Shown one piece after another: positions 1 to 8,856 of a DNA stretch of 64,000 nt. The notes below the pieces were generated by a model. The model was not told the origin of the DNA. It did not search any database and saw only the letters and a list, made by a program, of their open reading frames with translations. The DNA is taken from contig JAUIBT010000006.1 of assembly GCA_030428255.1 (NCBI GenBank), positions 62,001 to 126,000 on the forward strand. Reading direction: 5' to 3'. Position numbers and translations under genes: made by a program. Position 1 is the first letter of the stretch; each line of letters begins with the position of its first letter. Origin of the DNA: Alphaproteobacteria bacterium (GTDB lineage: Bacteria; Pseudomonadota; Alphaproteobacteria; UBA7985; JAUIBT01).

Positions 1-389
1 TCGTGCTCGGCGCGGTCAATTTCTCCATCGGCCGCTGCGATCATCAGCAGACCGGTTAGTAGATCGCGCAGTGCTTCGGGCTCTTTTGCGAACTGGCGGC
101 CGATCTGCCGTGCGTAGGACTCAAAGCCCGCGGTATCCTTACGCGCCATATTAAACAGGCGACCAACTTTGGCTTCATCTTCGGGTTCGATTGTAAAGAG
201 TCGCTTGAAAACGGCGACCTCATCGCGCGTCACCCGACCGTCAGCTTTGGCCAGTTTGGCGCTCAAGGCGATAATCGCCATTGTAAAAGTCGCCATCTTG
301 TTTTTTTCACTAGCGCCAAACATGCTGCCCCACCAGGACGAAAAGGCGTTGTCATCAATCTGGCTACTAAGGTATGACCAAAGTCTCAT
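1..389 (-). CDS. TerB/DjlA-like protein, N-terminal part (runs off the left edge)
   Basis: Reading the minus strand from the ATG at 387-389 gives 129 codons with no stop before the window edge, so the C-terminus is missing. After a short Trp-rich start, the product has the helical, acidic pattern of the TerB/DjlA N-terminal domain: AKADGRVTRDE near residues 45-55 and AADGEIDRAEHD at the edge are the paired Asp-containing segments typical of this fold. In the family, a C-terminal J-domain often follows (DjlA-type DnaK co-chaperone), but that part is not visible, so a J-domain is inference. The gene is divergent from the carboxylase gene with 76 bp between starts. Confidence 0.75.
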   Translation of the reverse strand, partial: MRLWSYLSSQIDDNAFSSWWGSMFGASEKNKMATFTMAIIALSAKLAKADGRVTRDEVAVFKRLFTIEPEDEAKVGRLFNMARKDTAGFESYARQIGRQFAKEPEALRDLLTGLLMIAAADGEIDRAEH

Positions 390-465
390 AAATCGAACCT
401 GTTGTCGTGCGTCGGCTTTTGAGGCCGTTTGACCCTGCATATACCTGCATATAAATGAGTGAACC

Positions 466-2406
466 ATGTTTGACAAAATCCTGATCGCCAACCGTGGCGA
501 GATTGCTTGCCGTATCATCAAAACCGCACAGGCGATGGGGATTAAATGCGTAGCCGTCTACTCTAGCGCCGATGCGGGCTCGAAGCACGTGCAGATGGCG
601 GACGAGGCGTATCTGATTGGCGGCGCGGCGTCTTCCGAATCTTACCTGAAGATCGACAAGCTGATCGAGGTTTGTAAAGAATCCGGTGCCCAGGCCGTGC
701 ACCCTGGTTTTGGATTCGTGTCGGAGAATGCGGCCTTCGCTCAGGCCTTGGCCGATGCAGGCATCGAGTTTATCGGCCCACCCAAAGGCGCCATTGAGGC
801 CATGGGCGACAAGATCACCTCTAAGAAACTCGCCGCAGAGGCAGGGGTTTCGACCGTCCCAGGCTATATGGGGCTGATTGATGATGCCGATCACGCGGTG
901 CGCATCTCTGAAGAGATCGGCTATCCGGTGATGATCAAGGCCTCAGCAGGCGGGGGCGGCAAGGGCATGCGCGTGGCCTACTCTTCGGCCGAGGTCCACG
1001 ACGCCTTCTCCAGCGCCAAGCACGAGGCCAGCTCTTCCTTCGGCGATGACCGCATCTTTATTGAAAAATTCATCGAGCAGCCACGCCACATCGAAATTCA
1101 GGTGCTGGCGGATAAGCACGGCACCTGCCTTTACCTGGGCGAGCGAGAGTGCTCGATTCAGCGTCGCCACCAAAAGGTGGTTGAAGAAGCACCCAGCCCC
1201 TTTTTGGACGAAGCCACCCGCAAAGCTATGGGCGAGCAGTCCGTCGCGCTGTCAAAGGCGGTCGACTATTGCTCGGCAGGCACGGTGGAGTTCATCGTCG
1301 ATAAGGACCGCAACTTCTATTTCTTGGAGATGAACACCCGCTTGCAGGTCGAGCATCCGGTGACCGAGAAGATCACAGGCTTGGACCTGGTTGAGCAAAT
1401 GATTCGCGTCGCTGCGGGCGAAAAGCTGAGCCTGAGCCAAGAGCAGGTCAAGCTGAACGGCTGGGCCATGGAGTGCCGCTTGTACGCCGAAGATCCGCTG
1501 CGCGGCTTCTTGCCCTCGATCGGCCTGCTGTCGGACTACCAGCAACCGGATGAGAACGATGCCGTACGCGTTGATTCGGGCGTTCGCGAAGGCGACGAAG
1601 TCTCCATGCACTATGATCCCATGATCGCCAAGCTGGTCACCTATGGCCCAGACCGAAACTCAGCCATCGATTCGATGATTGGGGCGCTGGACGACTATTT
1701 GGTGGCGGGCGTCAATCACAATGGGGCCTTCCTGAGCCAGATCATGCAGCACCCGCGCTTTGTAGATGGCAATCTGTCGACCAACTTTATCGCCGAAGAA
1801 TACCCGGACGGCTTCACGCTCGATCACCTTCGCCCTGCGTCGGTCGACGCCTTCTTGGCGGCCCTGGCCGTCGTCGCGCAATTGGGTGAGGGCAACTGGA
1901 CCGCTGCTGAGGGGCAAAATCTCTACGACTTTGGCGTTCTCAGCGATGCGCCGGGTACCAAGACTTTGGACATCATGCGCTCAACCCGTGAAGTCAGCTT
2001 TGACTGGCGACCGGGCCAAAAGCGCTTGCGCCTCACTTTGGACGGCCAAGCCATGACCTTCCAGATCGCTAAGGACGGCGTCGCTTGGACCCTGAGCCAT
2101 GCGGGCAGGGTCATGCGCTTGTTGGTTCTCAATCCGCGCGAGGCCGAGCTGTGGTCGCACATGCCTGAGAAGGTCGGCCTGGACAGCTCCAAGGTCTTGC
2201 TGGCGCCCATGCCGGGCCTGCTGGTTTCTTTGGCGGTTAAAGAAGGCGATGAGGTCCAAGCTGGACAAGAGCTATGCCGCATGGAAGCCATGAAGATGGA
2301 GAACATCCTGCGTTCTGAGAAGCCAGCGACCATCGGAGCGATCAAAGCTGGCGTTGGCGACAGCTTGCAGGTCGATCAGGTCATTATTGAGTTCGTGACT
2401 GACTAA
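466..2406 (+). CDS. pccA: acetyl/propionyl-CoA carboxylase alpha subunit (biotin carboxylase + biotin carrier)
   Basis: This 646-residue protein carries out ATP-dependent carboxylation of its own biotin, which the beta subunit then transfers to an acyl-CoA, most likely propionyl-CoA. The N-terminal biotin carboxylase half starts with FDKILIANRGEIACRI; the ATP-grasp glycine loop KASAGGGGKGMR lies near residues 158-169 and FLEMNTRLQVEHPVTE near 287-302. A biotinyl domain closes the protein with EAMKMEN, biotin lysine K610. The BC-BCCP fusion and length fit PccA/MccA rather than the shorter AccC. No beta-subunit gene is adjacent. The start is an ATG with no overlapping neighbour. Methylmalonyl-CoA epimerase, the next enzyme for propionate, lies at 51.4 kb. 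Confidence 0.93.
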   Translation: MFDKILIANRGEIACRIIKTAQAMGIKCVAVYSSADAGSKHVQMADEAYLIGGAASSESYLKIDKLIEVCKESGAQAVHPGFGFVSENAAFAQALADAGIEFIGPPKGAIEAMGDKITSKKLAAEAGVSTVPGYMGLIDDADHAVRISEEIGYPVMIKASAGGGGKGMRVAYSSAEVHDAFSSAKHEASSSFGDDRIFIEKFIEQPRHIEIQVLADKHGTCLYLGERECSIQRRHQKVVEEAPSPFLDEATRKAMGEQSVALSKAVDYCSAGTVEFIVDKDRNFYFLEMNTRLQVEHPVTEKITGLDLVEQMIRVAAGEKLSLSQEQVKLNGWAMECRLYAEDPLRGFLPSIGLLSDYQQPDENDAVRVDSGVREGDEVSMHYDPMIAKLVTYGPDRNSAIDSMIGALDDYLVAGVNHNGAFLSQIMQHPRFVDGNLSTNFIAEEYPDGFTLDHLRPASVDAFLAALAVVAQLGEGNWTAAEGQNLYDFGVLSDAPGTKTLDIMRSTREVSFDWRPGQKRLRLTLDGQAMTFQIAKDGVAWTLSHAGRVMRLLVLNPREAELWSHMPEKVGLDSSKVLLAPMPGLLVSLAVKEGDEVQAGQELCRMEAMKMENILRSEKPATIGAIKAGVGDSLQVDQVIIEFVTD

Positions 2407-2576
2407 GACCAGAAATCGCGCTTCGCTCTAACCATCGCAAAGCCGGATCGTTACGGGTTTTGCGCGCGCCTGTCAGGGGGGGGGCGTCACCGCGGCGGGG
2501 CGCTTTTCAAGACGTTTTTGCGTGGAAGGCAATGCGCGCCCGGACTGTGGCCGTTCTTACACCGGTCGACGGCGCG

Positions 2577-3758
2577 CTAAAGGCTGCGCGCGAAACGGCG
2601 CACATCCTCGATCAGCAATTCGGGTTCTTCCATCGCTGCGAAATGCCCGCCACGAGGCATTTCGGTCCAGTGGGTAATGTTGTAGATGCGCTCGGCATAG
2701 GAGCGTGGCGGCCAACGTAGCATTTCGGCAGGGAAGACAGCGCAACCGGTCGGCACTTCAACTCGATGACCCTCAGGCGATAGGATGCGCCCGCCTTCTT
2801 CACGCCGCCCGTAATAGATCCACGAGGCGGTGTTGAAGCTGCGCGTGATGATGTAGATCATGATGTTGGTCAGCAAATCGTCTTTGCTGTGGGCGTCCTC
2901 GATCCGACCGACTGGCACATCAGACCAGTCGTGAAATTTCTCTATCAGCCAGGCAGCGAGGCCGACCGGACTGTCCATCATGGCATAGCTGAGCGTTTGC
3001 GGTCGGGTGGCTTGTTGGGTGCGATATCCGTCTTGCATGATTTGATCCGCATCGAACTGCTGGGCCCAAGCTCGCTCTTCGGGGGTCTGCGGCTCGTCGG
3101 GATGACGCATCGTGAGAACATTGATGTGGATCGCGCGACAGGCTGAGGCGTGATCAAAACCGAGCCAAGAGCAGATGGCACCGCCCCAGTCGCCTCCCTG
3201 CGCGAGGTAGCGGTCAAAGCCAAGTGTCTCTGTCATGAGGGCGTTTAGAACAGCAGCCATTTTGCGTGGGCCATAGGGGCGCGGCGGTCGTCCGGAGAAA
3301 GCGAAGCCCGGCAGCGAGGGCGCAATGACAGTGAAGGCATCCTCGACACTGCCGCCGAAGCGCTCGGGGTGCGCAAGAGGCTCAATGATGTTCAGGAACT
3401 CTGCGACCGACCCCGGCCAGCCATGGCTGATCAACAAAGGTCTAGGGGTGGGCCCGCTGCCGAGCTCATAGATGAAGTGCAGATCGATGCCATCAACGGT
3501 CGCTCGGAATTGCGGAAATGCGTTGAGCCGCGCCTGCTGAGCGTGCCAGTCGAAGTCTTTGACCCAATAGGCGCAAAGCTCCTTCATATAGTCAAGGTTG
3601 GAACCGTAGTCCCAGCCGCCATCGTCAGGCATCTCATGCCAAGGGAACTCGGCCACACGGCTTAGAATATGGCGCAGCGTTTCGCCACTGACATGGCACT
3701 CAAAGGGGGTGAGTGGGCGGCGGGAAGGAGCGATCGGCAAAACGGTATCAAGCGTCAT
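2577..3758 (-). CDS. epoxide hydrolase (alpha/beta hydrolase with EHN domain)
   Basis: The 393-residue protein matches microsomal/juvenile-hormone-type epoxide hydrolases, which open epoxides to diols through an Asp-ester intermediate. The N-terminal EHN-like segment (PFECHVSGETLRHILSRV) is followed by the oxyanion motif HGWPGS (112-117), the nucleophile motif GGDWGG with D190, and the catalytic His in PRGGHFAAMEEP (H372). Lid tyrosines are plausible but were not assigned. There is no signal peptide. The gene stands alone on the minus strand, with a copy of the intergenic repeat upstream of its start. Substrate is unknown. Confidence 0.88.
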   Translation of the reverse strand: MTLDTVLPIAPSRRPLTPFECHVSGETLRHILSRVAEFPWHEMPDDGGWDYGSNLDYMKELCAYWVKDFDWHAQQARLNAFPQFRATVDGIDLHFIYELGSGPTPRPLLISHGWPGSVAEFLNIIEPLAHPERFGGSVEDAFTVIAPSLPGFAFSGRPPRPYGPRKMAAVLNALMTETLGFDRYLAQGGDWGGAICSWLGFDHASACRAIHINVLTMRHPDEPQTPEERAWAQQFDADQIMQDGYRTQQATRPQTLSYAMMDSPVGLAAWLIEKFHDWSDVPVGRIEDAHSKDDLLTNIMIYIITRSFNTASWIYYGRREEGGRILSPEGHRVEVPTGCAVFPAEMLRWPPRSYAERIYNITHWTEMPRGGHFAAMEEPELLIEDVRRFARSL

Positions 3759-3793
3759 GGGGGCATCCTTGCTGCTAGAGCCCGTTTGGTTGG

Positions 3794-3892
3794 ATACAAG
3801 TCACTCGGCGCGCTGTGCCTCTTTGGTTTTGCCGCCAACGCGTCGCTGGATGCTTTGGCGCAATCGAGGGCGCCTGCTCGGGCTTTGCGCTA
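3794..3892 (+). repeat. dispersed intergenic repeat, copy A
   Basis: This is one of three related intergenic segments in the window (others at 20.0 and 48.8 kb), all in the same orientation. The shared 32-bp core occupies 3861-3892 (begins CAATCGAGGG, ends GCTTTGCGCTA) and differs from copy C by two or three bases. The left part (CACTCGGCGCGCT from 3802) aligns with the GC-rich end of the left hairpin in the other copies, at a spacing of 59 bp from the core, almost the same as copy B. It lies upstream of the epoxide hydrolase start. Confidence 0.7.
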
Positions 3893-4013
3893 GCGTACCA
3901 AGCGCAGGAGGCCGCAGCAGAGCTGTATGTTCTTTGCTCTCGCAGGTCGTCGGGTTGGACCGCAAACCTTTGCCCCTGCGACTTGCGTTGGAGTAGCAGG
4001 CCCGTTTGCGCCC

Positions 4014-5687
4014 TCAATAAGCCTGGAAGGTTTGATTGGAATACCCCTGCGCAGGCTGGACCGGTTGCGGGCTGTAAGTCGGCTGGCCATAGCCCGAGGA
4101 CTGCTGCTGATAGCCCTGCTGATAACCTTGAACCGGCTGGCCGTAGGTCGGTTGACCATACACTGCCTGCTGCTGAGCGCCGGGAACCGCCTGCCCACCA
4201 GGCGCAGCACTAGCGTAAGCGCGAGGAATGAAGACCGGCAACGGGACATCTGGAGCGGCTTGGGCAACAATGGAATTGCTGCGCCCCACTTGCTTAATTG
4301 CCAGATTGCGCTTGGCGACCTGACCGTTTTGGAAACGGACGACGCCGTAGATCGTGTTGAAGCTGCCCGATTGCAGAGCCGCCGAACTAAAGCCGCCAAA
4401 GCGTTGCATCTGTTGCGCAATTTGAGCGGCTTCGTAGGCAAGAATTGCGGGCTCAGAAGGGCCGCCGCCGAATTGGCTGCGATAGCGTTGCTTGAACTGG
4501 CTGATCTGCGGGTTCGCGGGGGCCGCGAACCATGCGCCGGTCAAGGAGCGCTCGTCGCCCAAGTTGGTTCCGTCCCAAATATCGGTGCCCAGCAGCTTGA
4601 CGCGTTTTAGATCCACCCGGTGATAATTCAGCAGGGCGGCGACTTCCTTCAGGCGTGCGGATCCGTCAGCGATCAAAATGGCGTCGAAGTTGTCGGACAA
4701 CTCCGCCAAGTCCTTGGTGGCTTGCGTCCGGTCGCTGGCATCGCGGCCCGCGTCGTAAAACCGCGTCTCGATGATCGCTGCGCCCACTTGTGGGCCGGAT
4801 TGCACCGCCGCCTGTGCCGCCGCGTAGCCATAGGTGTTGCTGGGGGCTAAAACCGCAACGCGGGCGTGGCCGCGTTGGGCTGAGTAGGCCAAGATCTGGC
4901 TTACCGCATTGGCAGGGGTAAGGCCGCCGATCACGCCGCCCGCCTGCAATTGGGCCATGTCATTTGAGAAAGTGACGACCGGCACAGATCGGTAGGTGGC
5001 GGCCTGAACCACTGCGGGAACCGATGCGCCGCGCAGAGGGCCGAAGATCATGCCAGCGCCAGCATTCAGGGCTTGTTGGGCGGCCATTTGCGCGCCCTGC
5101 GGTGTGCTTTGCGTATCGAAGACTTGAATGCGCAGACCGCTGGCAACTTCATTTTGGGCCATCTGAACGGCGTTGTTCATCTCCTCCCCAAAGCGCGCCA
5201 GCTCGCCGCTCAGCGGCAGCAGCATAGCCAGCATCGATTGACCATTGCCGCCTACGTATTGGGTCGACGCCTGGCCGCCAGCGTAAGGCGCGTTGTAGGC
5301 TGTCGCAGCCTGAGGCGAAACGAAGGGGTTCGCCCCGGCCACGTGGGGTTGCCCAGCCGCAGGTGGGTTTACGCTGGCGTATTGATTGTTGGGCGCGGCG
5401 GTTTGCCCTGCGATGGGCTGGCTTTGGATGTTGGAGCTAGGGAAGGCGGCTAGGCGAGGGGCCGATGCTGTTGCCGACTGCGCGCCGGATTGGGGAAGCG
5501 GTGCGTAGTTGGATGGCTGTGCGGACTGAGTGTTTTTGCCGAGCCCTGAGGCCTGAAAACTACAGCCCGCCAAGCTCAACATTATGACTGCCGTCAAGGG
5601 TGCGAGGCTGCCGACACAGCAGCGCGTCAGGCGCGAACGAAAGGCTGAGCGGGATACATGAGATGCGGCCGGCGAGTGTGCGGTCAT
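4014..5687 (-). CDS. LppC-family lipoprotein / penicillin-binding protein activator
   Basis: The 557-residue product starts with a basic, hydrophobic leader and lipobox LAGC (C42), so it should be a lipoprotein. From about residue 150 (MLAMLLPLSGELARFGEEMNNAV) it has the type I periplasmic binding-protein fold of the LppC/LpoA family, which in gammaproteobacteria activates peptidoglycan synthase PBP1A. The alphaproteobacterial homologues are named from this fold; activation of a PBP here is inference. Residues 40-145 are a low-complexity Ala/Gln/Pro linker. The last 60 or so residues are a Gln/Tyr/Gly/Pro tail with repeats of GQPTYGQP type. The rsmI-yraN neighbours usual for this gene are absent. 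Confidence 0.82.
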   Translation of the reverse strand: MTAHSPAASHVSRSAFRSRLTRCCVGSLAPLTAVIMLSLAGCSFQASGLGKNTQSAQPSNYAPLPQSGAQSATASAPRLAAFPSSNIQSQPIAGQTAAPNNQYASVNPPAAGQPHVAGANPFVSPQAATAYNAPYAGGQASTQYVGGNGQSMLAMLLPLSGELARFGEEMNNAVQMAQNEVASGLRIQVFDTQSTPQGAQMAAQQALNAGAGMIFGPLRGASVPAVVQAATYRSVPVVTFSNDMAQLQAGGVIGGLTPANAVSQILAYSAQRGHARVAVLAPSNTYGYAAAQAAVQSGPQVGAAIIETRFYDAGRDASDRTQATKDLAELSDNFDAILIADGSARLKEVAALLNYHRVDLKRVKLLGTDIWDGTNLGDERSLTGAWFAAPANPQISQFKQRYRSQFGGGPSEPAILAYEAAQIAQQMQRFGGFSSAALQSGSFNTIYGVVRFQNGQVAKRNLAIKQVGRSNSIVAQAAPDVPLPVFIPRAYASAAPGGQAVPGAQQQAVYGQPTYGQPVQGYQQGYQQQSSGYGQPTYSPQPVQPAQGYSNQTFQAY

Positions 5688-6202
5688 GACAGGTCCAAAT
5701 TTTGCGTCTAGGCGGATACGAAGCGGATACTAAAGCGCAAGTTCTACAGGTCTTTTGCCCTGGCGGCTAGGGGCGGCGTGTGCCAAACCTTCGCGCCCTG
5801 GGCAGGCAAGCCACTAGTGTTGCTGGTGGTACCAGAATTTCAAGCAATGAGGCCTTGGCATGCCAATTGCCGACCAAAGACTGTGGCATTTCTAAGATTA
5901 TCCACAAGAACGCTGGCAATGCCAGCCATATTGTCACTATCTCAGTGGGGGCACTGCCGACCGCCAGCCGTCTTGAAGTTGTGCGAAATTGGCACGTGGT
6001 GAACAGATTTTCTGAAAGCCTAGGGCCTAGCAAGGGCCTGGCGGTTGTAATCCGACCAGCAAAGCGCTAAGCCGCTAGCGCTGGCTGTAATGGTCCTGGC
6101 GTGCATCGTGTCGCGGAGCATGCAAGCAGATGTTCCGTCTTTTCTGTTTGCGTGCCGGGCGGCCGTTTGGCCGGGCACTGATCCTAAACTGGTGGTGAAC
6201 TC
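5688..6202. other. 515-bp intergenic region between the divergent lppC-type gene and ispG
   Basis: No convincing coding sequence or RNA gene was found. It should hold the divergent promoters of the lipoprotein gene and ispG. Visible structure: a perfect 12-bp palindrome TTGGCATGCCAA at 5855-5866, a 7-bp-stem inverted repeat AGCGCTA/TAGCGCT at 6063-6082, and a GC-rich hairpin in the ispG leader described separately. None is assigned a function. Confidence 0.5.
6152..6178 (+). promoter_or_regulatory. GC-rich hairpin in the ispG leader
   Basis: GTGCC (6152-6156) pairs with GGCAC (6174-6178), and GGCC (6161-6164) with GGCC (6169-6172) around a GTTT loop, 24 bp before the ispG ATG. There is no T-run, so it is not a typical terminator; it could affect ispG translation or transcript stability. 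Confidence 0.35.
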
Positions 6203-7321
6203 ATGTCCTCCGTTCGTCCTTGGCGCGATATTGACCGACGCGTTAGCAAGCAAATCATGGTTGGCGATGTGCCCGTTGGCGGCGGTGCGCCGATCAGCGT
6301 GCAGTCCATGACCAACACCTTGACGACCGACATTGACGCCACCGTGGCGCAGATCCACGCCATGCAAGAGGCGGGGGTTGATATCGTGCGCGTCTCATGC
6401 CCGGACCCTGAAAGCTCGGCGGCGCTTCGCAGTATCGTGGATCAGGTTCAGGTGCCGGTGGTCGCGGACATACACTTCCACTACAAGCGTGCGCTGGAAG
6501 CAGCCGATAACGGCGCGGCCTGCCTGCGCATCAACCCTGGAAACATCGGGAACCAAGATCGCGTCAACGAGGTTGTACGCGCTGCCAAGGCGAACGGCTG
6601 TTCCATGCGTATCGGCGTCAACGGCGGCAGCCTGGAAAAGCACTTGCTGGAAAAGTACGGCGAGCCTTGCCCAGAGGCGCTGGTTGAAAGCGCCATGGAT
6701 AACGTGCGCATGCTCGAAGCTGCAAACTTCGATCAATTCAAGATTTCGGTTAAAGCCTCGGATGTTTTCTTGGCCGTCGCCGCCTACAGCGGTCTGGCCG
6801 ACGCTTGCGACTATCCTTTGCACCTGGGGATTACCGAAGCCGGGCCTCAACGCCTGGGCACGGTCAAATCCTCGATTGGCCTTGGTATGCTGTTGTGGTC
6901 GGGCATCGGCGATACCCTGCGCGTGTCCTTGTCCGCTGATCCGGTGGAAGAAGTGCGCGTGGGCTTTGATATCCTCAAGTCCTTGCAACTGCGCCAAAAG
7001 GGCGTGACTGTCATCTCCTGCCCCTCCTGCGCACGCCAACAGTTCCCGGTGATCGACATCGTTGAGCAGCTCGAACAACGCGTGCAGCATATCAAGACCT
7101 CCATGTCGGTCTCGGTCATTGGCTGTGTGGTCAACGGCCCCGGCGAAGCGCGCGAAACCCAGATCGGCTTGACCGGCGGCGGCAATGGCAATCACCTGAT
7201 CTATATCGGCGGGCAGCCGGATCACAAGGTCTCGACAGAAGCCATGGTCGATCGCATGGTGGAGTTGATCGAAGACCAGGCGCGCGAACTTGACCGCCAG
7301 CAGCACAATCAAGCGGATTAG
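6203..7321 (+). CDS. ispG: 4-hydroxy-3-methylbut-2-en-1-yl diphosphate synthase
   Basis: IspG (GcpE) catalyses the penultimate step of the MEP isoprenoid pathway, reducing MEcPP to HMBPP with a [4Fe-4S] cluster. The 372-residue length is typical of the short bacterial form. The N-terminal TIM barrel starts near [17 protein letters not shown], and the C-terminal cluster region shows [12 protein letters not shown] and [12 protein letters not shown], which provide the three cysteine ligands of the family. The start is ATG 6203 after a GGTGGTG stretch. ribF follows 9 bp downstream, so the two are probably cotranscribed. Confidence 0.96.
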   Translation: MSSVRPWRDIDRRVSKQIMVGDVPVGGGAPISVQSMTNTLTTDIDATVAQIHAMQEAGVDIVRVSCPDPESSAALRSIVDQVQVPVVADIHFHYKRALEAADNGAACLRINPGNIGNQDRVNEVVRAAKANGCSMRIGVNGGSLEKHLLEKYGEPCPEALVESAMDNVRMLEAANFDQFKISVKASDVFLAVAAYSGLADACDYPLHLGITEAGPQRLGTVKSSIGLGMLLWSGIGDTLRVSLSADPVEEVRVGFDILKSLQLRQKGVTVISCPSCARQQFPVIDIVEQLEQRVQHIKTSMSVSVIGCVVNGPGEARETQIGLTGGGNGNHLIYIGGQPDHKVSTEAMVDRMVELIEDQARELDRQQHNQAD

Positions 7322-7330
7322 GAGCACGGC

Positions 7331-8251
7331 GTGAAGATCATCAGCTCATTGGAGGCGCTCAGCCAGGCGCCCAGCGGTGCGACCTACGCCATCGGCAATT
7401 TTGACGGCTTTCATTTGGGCCACCGCGCCTTGATCGAGCGGGTGCAGCGCGAGCCTGGGCTCAGCGGCTTGATCACCTTTGAACCGCATCCGCGCCGTCT
7501 GTTTAACCCCGATGGCCCACCACAACGCCTGATGAGCCGCGAAGACAAGCACCGCCAGGCCCGTGCTTTGGGCCTGGATGTCTATGTCGAGTTGCCCTTC
7601 ACCTGGGACTTTGCCGGGATGGAGGCTGAGGCATTTCACCAAGCCGTTTTACAGCCTTTGGCGCCACGCTTGCTGGTGACCGGCCAAGACTTCCACTATG
7701 GCAAGAAGCGCGGCGGATCGCTGGGCACCCTGCGCGCAGCCGGATTTCAGGTCGAGGGCCTGGCCAAAGTCGGCGATGCCAGCGGGCAGTCTTATGGCTC
7801 TTCGCGCATCCGCCAGGCCATTCGCGATGCTGATTTCGGGCAAGTCGCAGCGCTCATGGGTGCGCCTTGGACGCTGACCAGTCAGGTTGAGCGGGGTGAT
7901 CAAATCGGCCGCACGATTGGCTTTCCGACGGCAAATCTGTCAATGGGCGGTTATTTGCGCCCACCGATTGGGATCTATGCGGCGCGCGTTGGAATCGGCG
8001 AGGATGTGCCGACCCTGCCAGCCGCAGCCTACTACGGCTATCGACCGAGCCTTGACGGACAGCAAGAGCGCTTTGAGGTGCATTTGTTGGACTTCGAAGG
8101 GGACCTTTATGACCAACAGCTTCGCGTTGCCTTGATCGCACATTTGCGCGGCGACAAGGCGCTGGATGGGCTGGAGGCTTTGAAGGCGCAAATCGCGGAC
8201 GACTGCCAGCAAGCGCGCCAGCTTCTGGCTCAGACTGCCCTGGTTGCTTAA
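7331..8251 (+). CDS. ribF: bifunctional riboflavin kinase / FAD synthetase
   Basis: RibF makes FMN from riboflavin and then FAD. The N-terminal nucleotidyltransferase domain has IGNFDGFHLGHRAL with the HxGH motif (about residues 21-34) and TFEPHPRRLF; the C-terminal riboflavin kinase domain begins near RGDQIGRTIGFPTANL (about 187-202) and includes YGYRPS and FEVHLLDF. The 306 residues are normal. An AGGAG Shine-Dalgarno site precedes the GTG start at 7331, only 9 bp after ispG. This cofactor is needed by NuoF and by two flavoproteins encoded elsewhere in the window. Confidence 0.95.
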   Translation: MKIISSLEALSQAPSGATYAIGNFDGFHLGHRALIERVQREPGLSGLITFEPHPRRLFNPDGPPQRLMSREDKHRQARALGLDVYVELPFTWDFAGMEAEAFHQAVLQPLAPRLLVTGQDFHYGKKRGGSLGTLRAAGFQVEGLAKVGDASGQSYGSSRIRQAIRDADFGQVAALMGAPWTLTSQVERGDQIGRTIGFPTANLSMGGYLRPPIGIYAARVGIGEDVPTLPAAAYYGYRPSLDGQQERFEVHLLDFEGDLYDQQLRVALIAHLRGDKALDGLEALKAQIADDCQQARQLLAQTALVA

Positions 8252-8348
8252 CCTATTGATATCGCTAGTCGCACCACTGTCGCAGCGCCCCCACAAGGCG
8301 TGACGCGGGTGGACATCGGCGCGCATTCGCGAGGCTGCCACCGCCACG

Positions 8349-8780
8349 TTAAAGCAGGTGCGGGCCGGAGCCTTGAGCCGCCAGGTGGTCGTCGTCATTG
8401 ACCAGCGGGCAGCGTTTCATGCTCAAACAGCCGCAGCCGATGCAGTCGTCCATCTTGTCACGCAGCGCGGTAAGGGCTTCGATCCTCTCGCTCAAGTCAT
8501 CGCGCCAGACTTCAGACATGCGCGCCCAGTCGTGGGCGTCGGGCACCGATTGCCCCGGCAAACTCGACAGCGCCAGGGCGATGGTCGCCAGCGGCACGCC
8601 CGCGCTTTGAGCAACCTTGATTATGGTCACACGGCGCAGGGTGTCGCGCCGATACACCCGGTGGTTGGCAGCATTGCGCGACGAGGCAATCAACCCTTTG
8701 CGTTCATAAAAATGCAGCGTTGAGACCGGCAGGCCGCTGCGTTCTGCGAGTTGGCCAACCGACAAAAGTGGATCGGACAT
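8349..8780 (-). CDS. soxR: redox-sensitive transcriptional activator SoxR (MerR family)
   Basis: The 143-residue protein has an N-terminal MerR helix-turn-helix (LLSVGQLAERSGLPVSTLHFYERKGL, residues 5-30), a dimerisation helix, and the [2Fe-2S] motif C-x2-C-x-C-x5-C at C113, C116, C118 and C124, identical in spacing to E. coli SoxR. Oxidation of the cluster by redox-active compounds activates SoxR, which untwists promoters with an over-long spacer. I chose ATG 8780 because an upstream in-frame start would run through the operator and the neighbour's promoter. It is divergent from an MFS exporter with a perfect SoxR box between them; no soxS is present, as is usual outside enterics. Confidence 0.95.
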   Translation of the reverse strand: MSDPLLSVGQLAERSGLPVSTLHFYERKGLIASSRNAANHRVYRRDTLRRVTIIKVAQSAGVPLATIALALSSLPGQSVPDAHDWARMSEVWRDDLSERIEALTALRDKMDDCIGCGCLSMKRCPLVNDDDHLAAQGSGPHLL

Positions 8781-8791
8781 AGGATTTCCTC

Positions 8792-8822
8792 TTGACCTCA
8801 ACTTAAGTTGAGGACCTATGAA
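8792..8822 (+). promoter_or_regulatory. SoxR-activated promoter of the MFS gene with a long spacer
   Basis: TTGACC (8792-8797) and TATGAA (8817-8822) are separated by exactly 19 bp, the over-long spacing characteristic of SoxR-activated promoters. The SoxR box sits inside the spacer. The MFS start codon lies 35 bp after the -10 element. Confidence 0.85.
8796..8813. promoter_or_regulatory. SoxR box operator
   Basis: CCTCAACTTAAGTTGAGG is a perfect 18-bp palindrome that differs from the E. coli soxS box only at the central positions (CTTAAG in place of GTTAAC). It lies between the -35 and -10 of the MFS promoter and 16 bp upstream of soxR, so it may also control soxR. Confidence 0.92.
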
Positions 8823-8856
8823 GGGGGCTGTCCTCTCAGCTGTCAAGGAGCTTCAA

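Noticed and set aside
169-432. 87-codon plus-strand frame at the left edge
   Set aside because: It is antisense to the TerB/DjlA-like gene, which has clear domain motifs.
2476-2484. Run of nine G residues after pccA
   Set aside because: Possible slippage site, but it is intergenic and I see no gene whose frame it would control.
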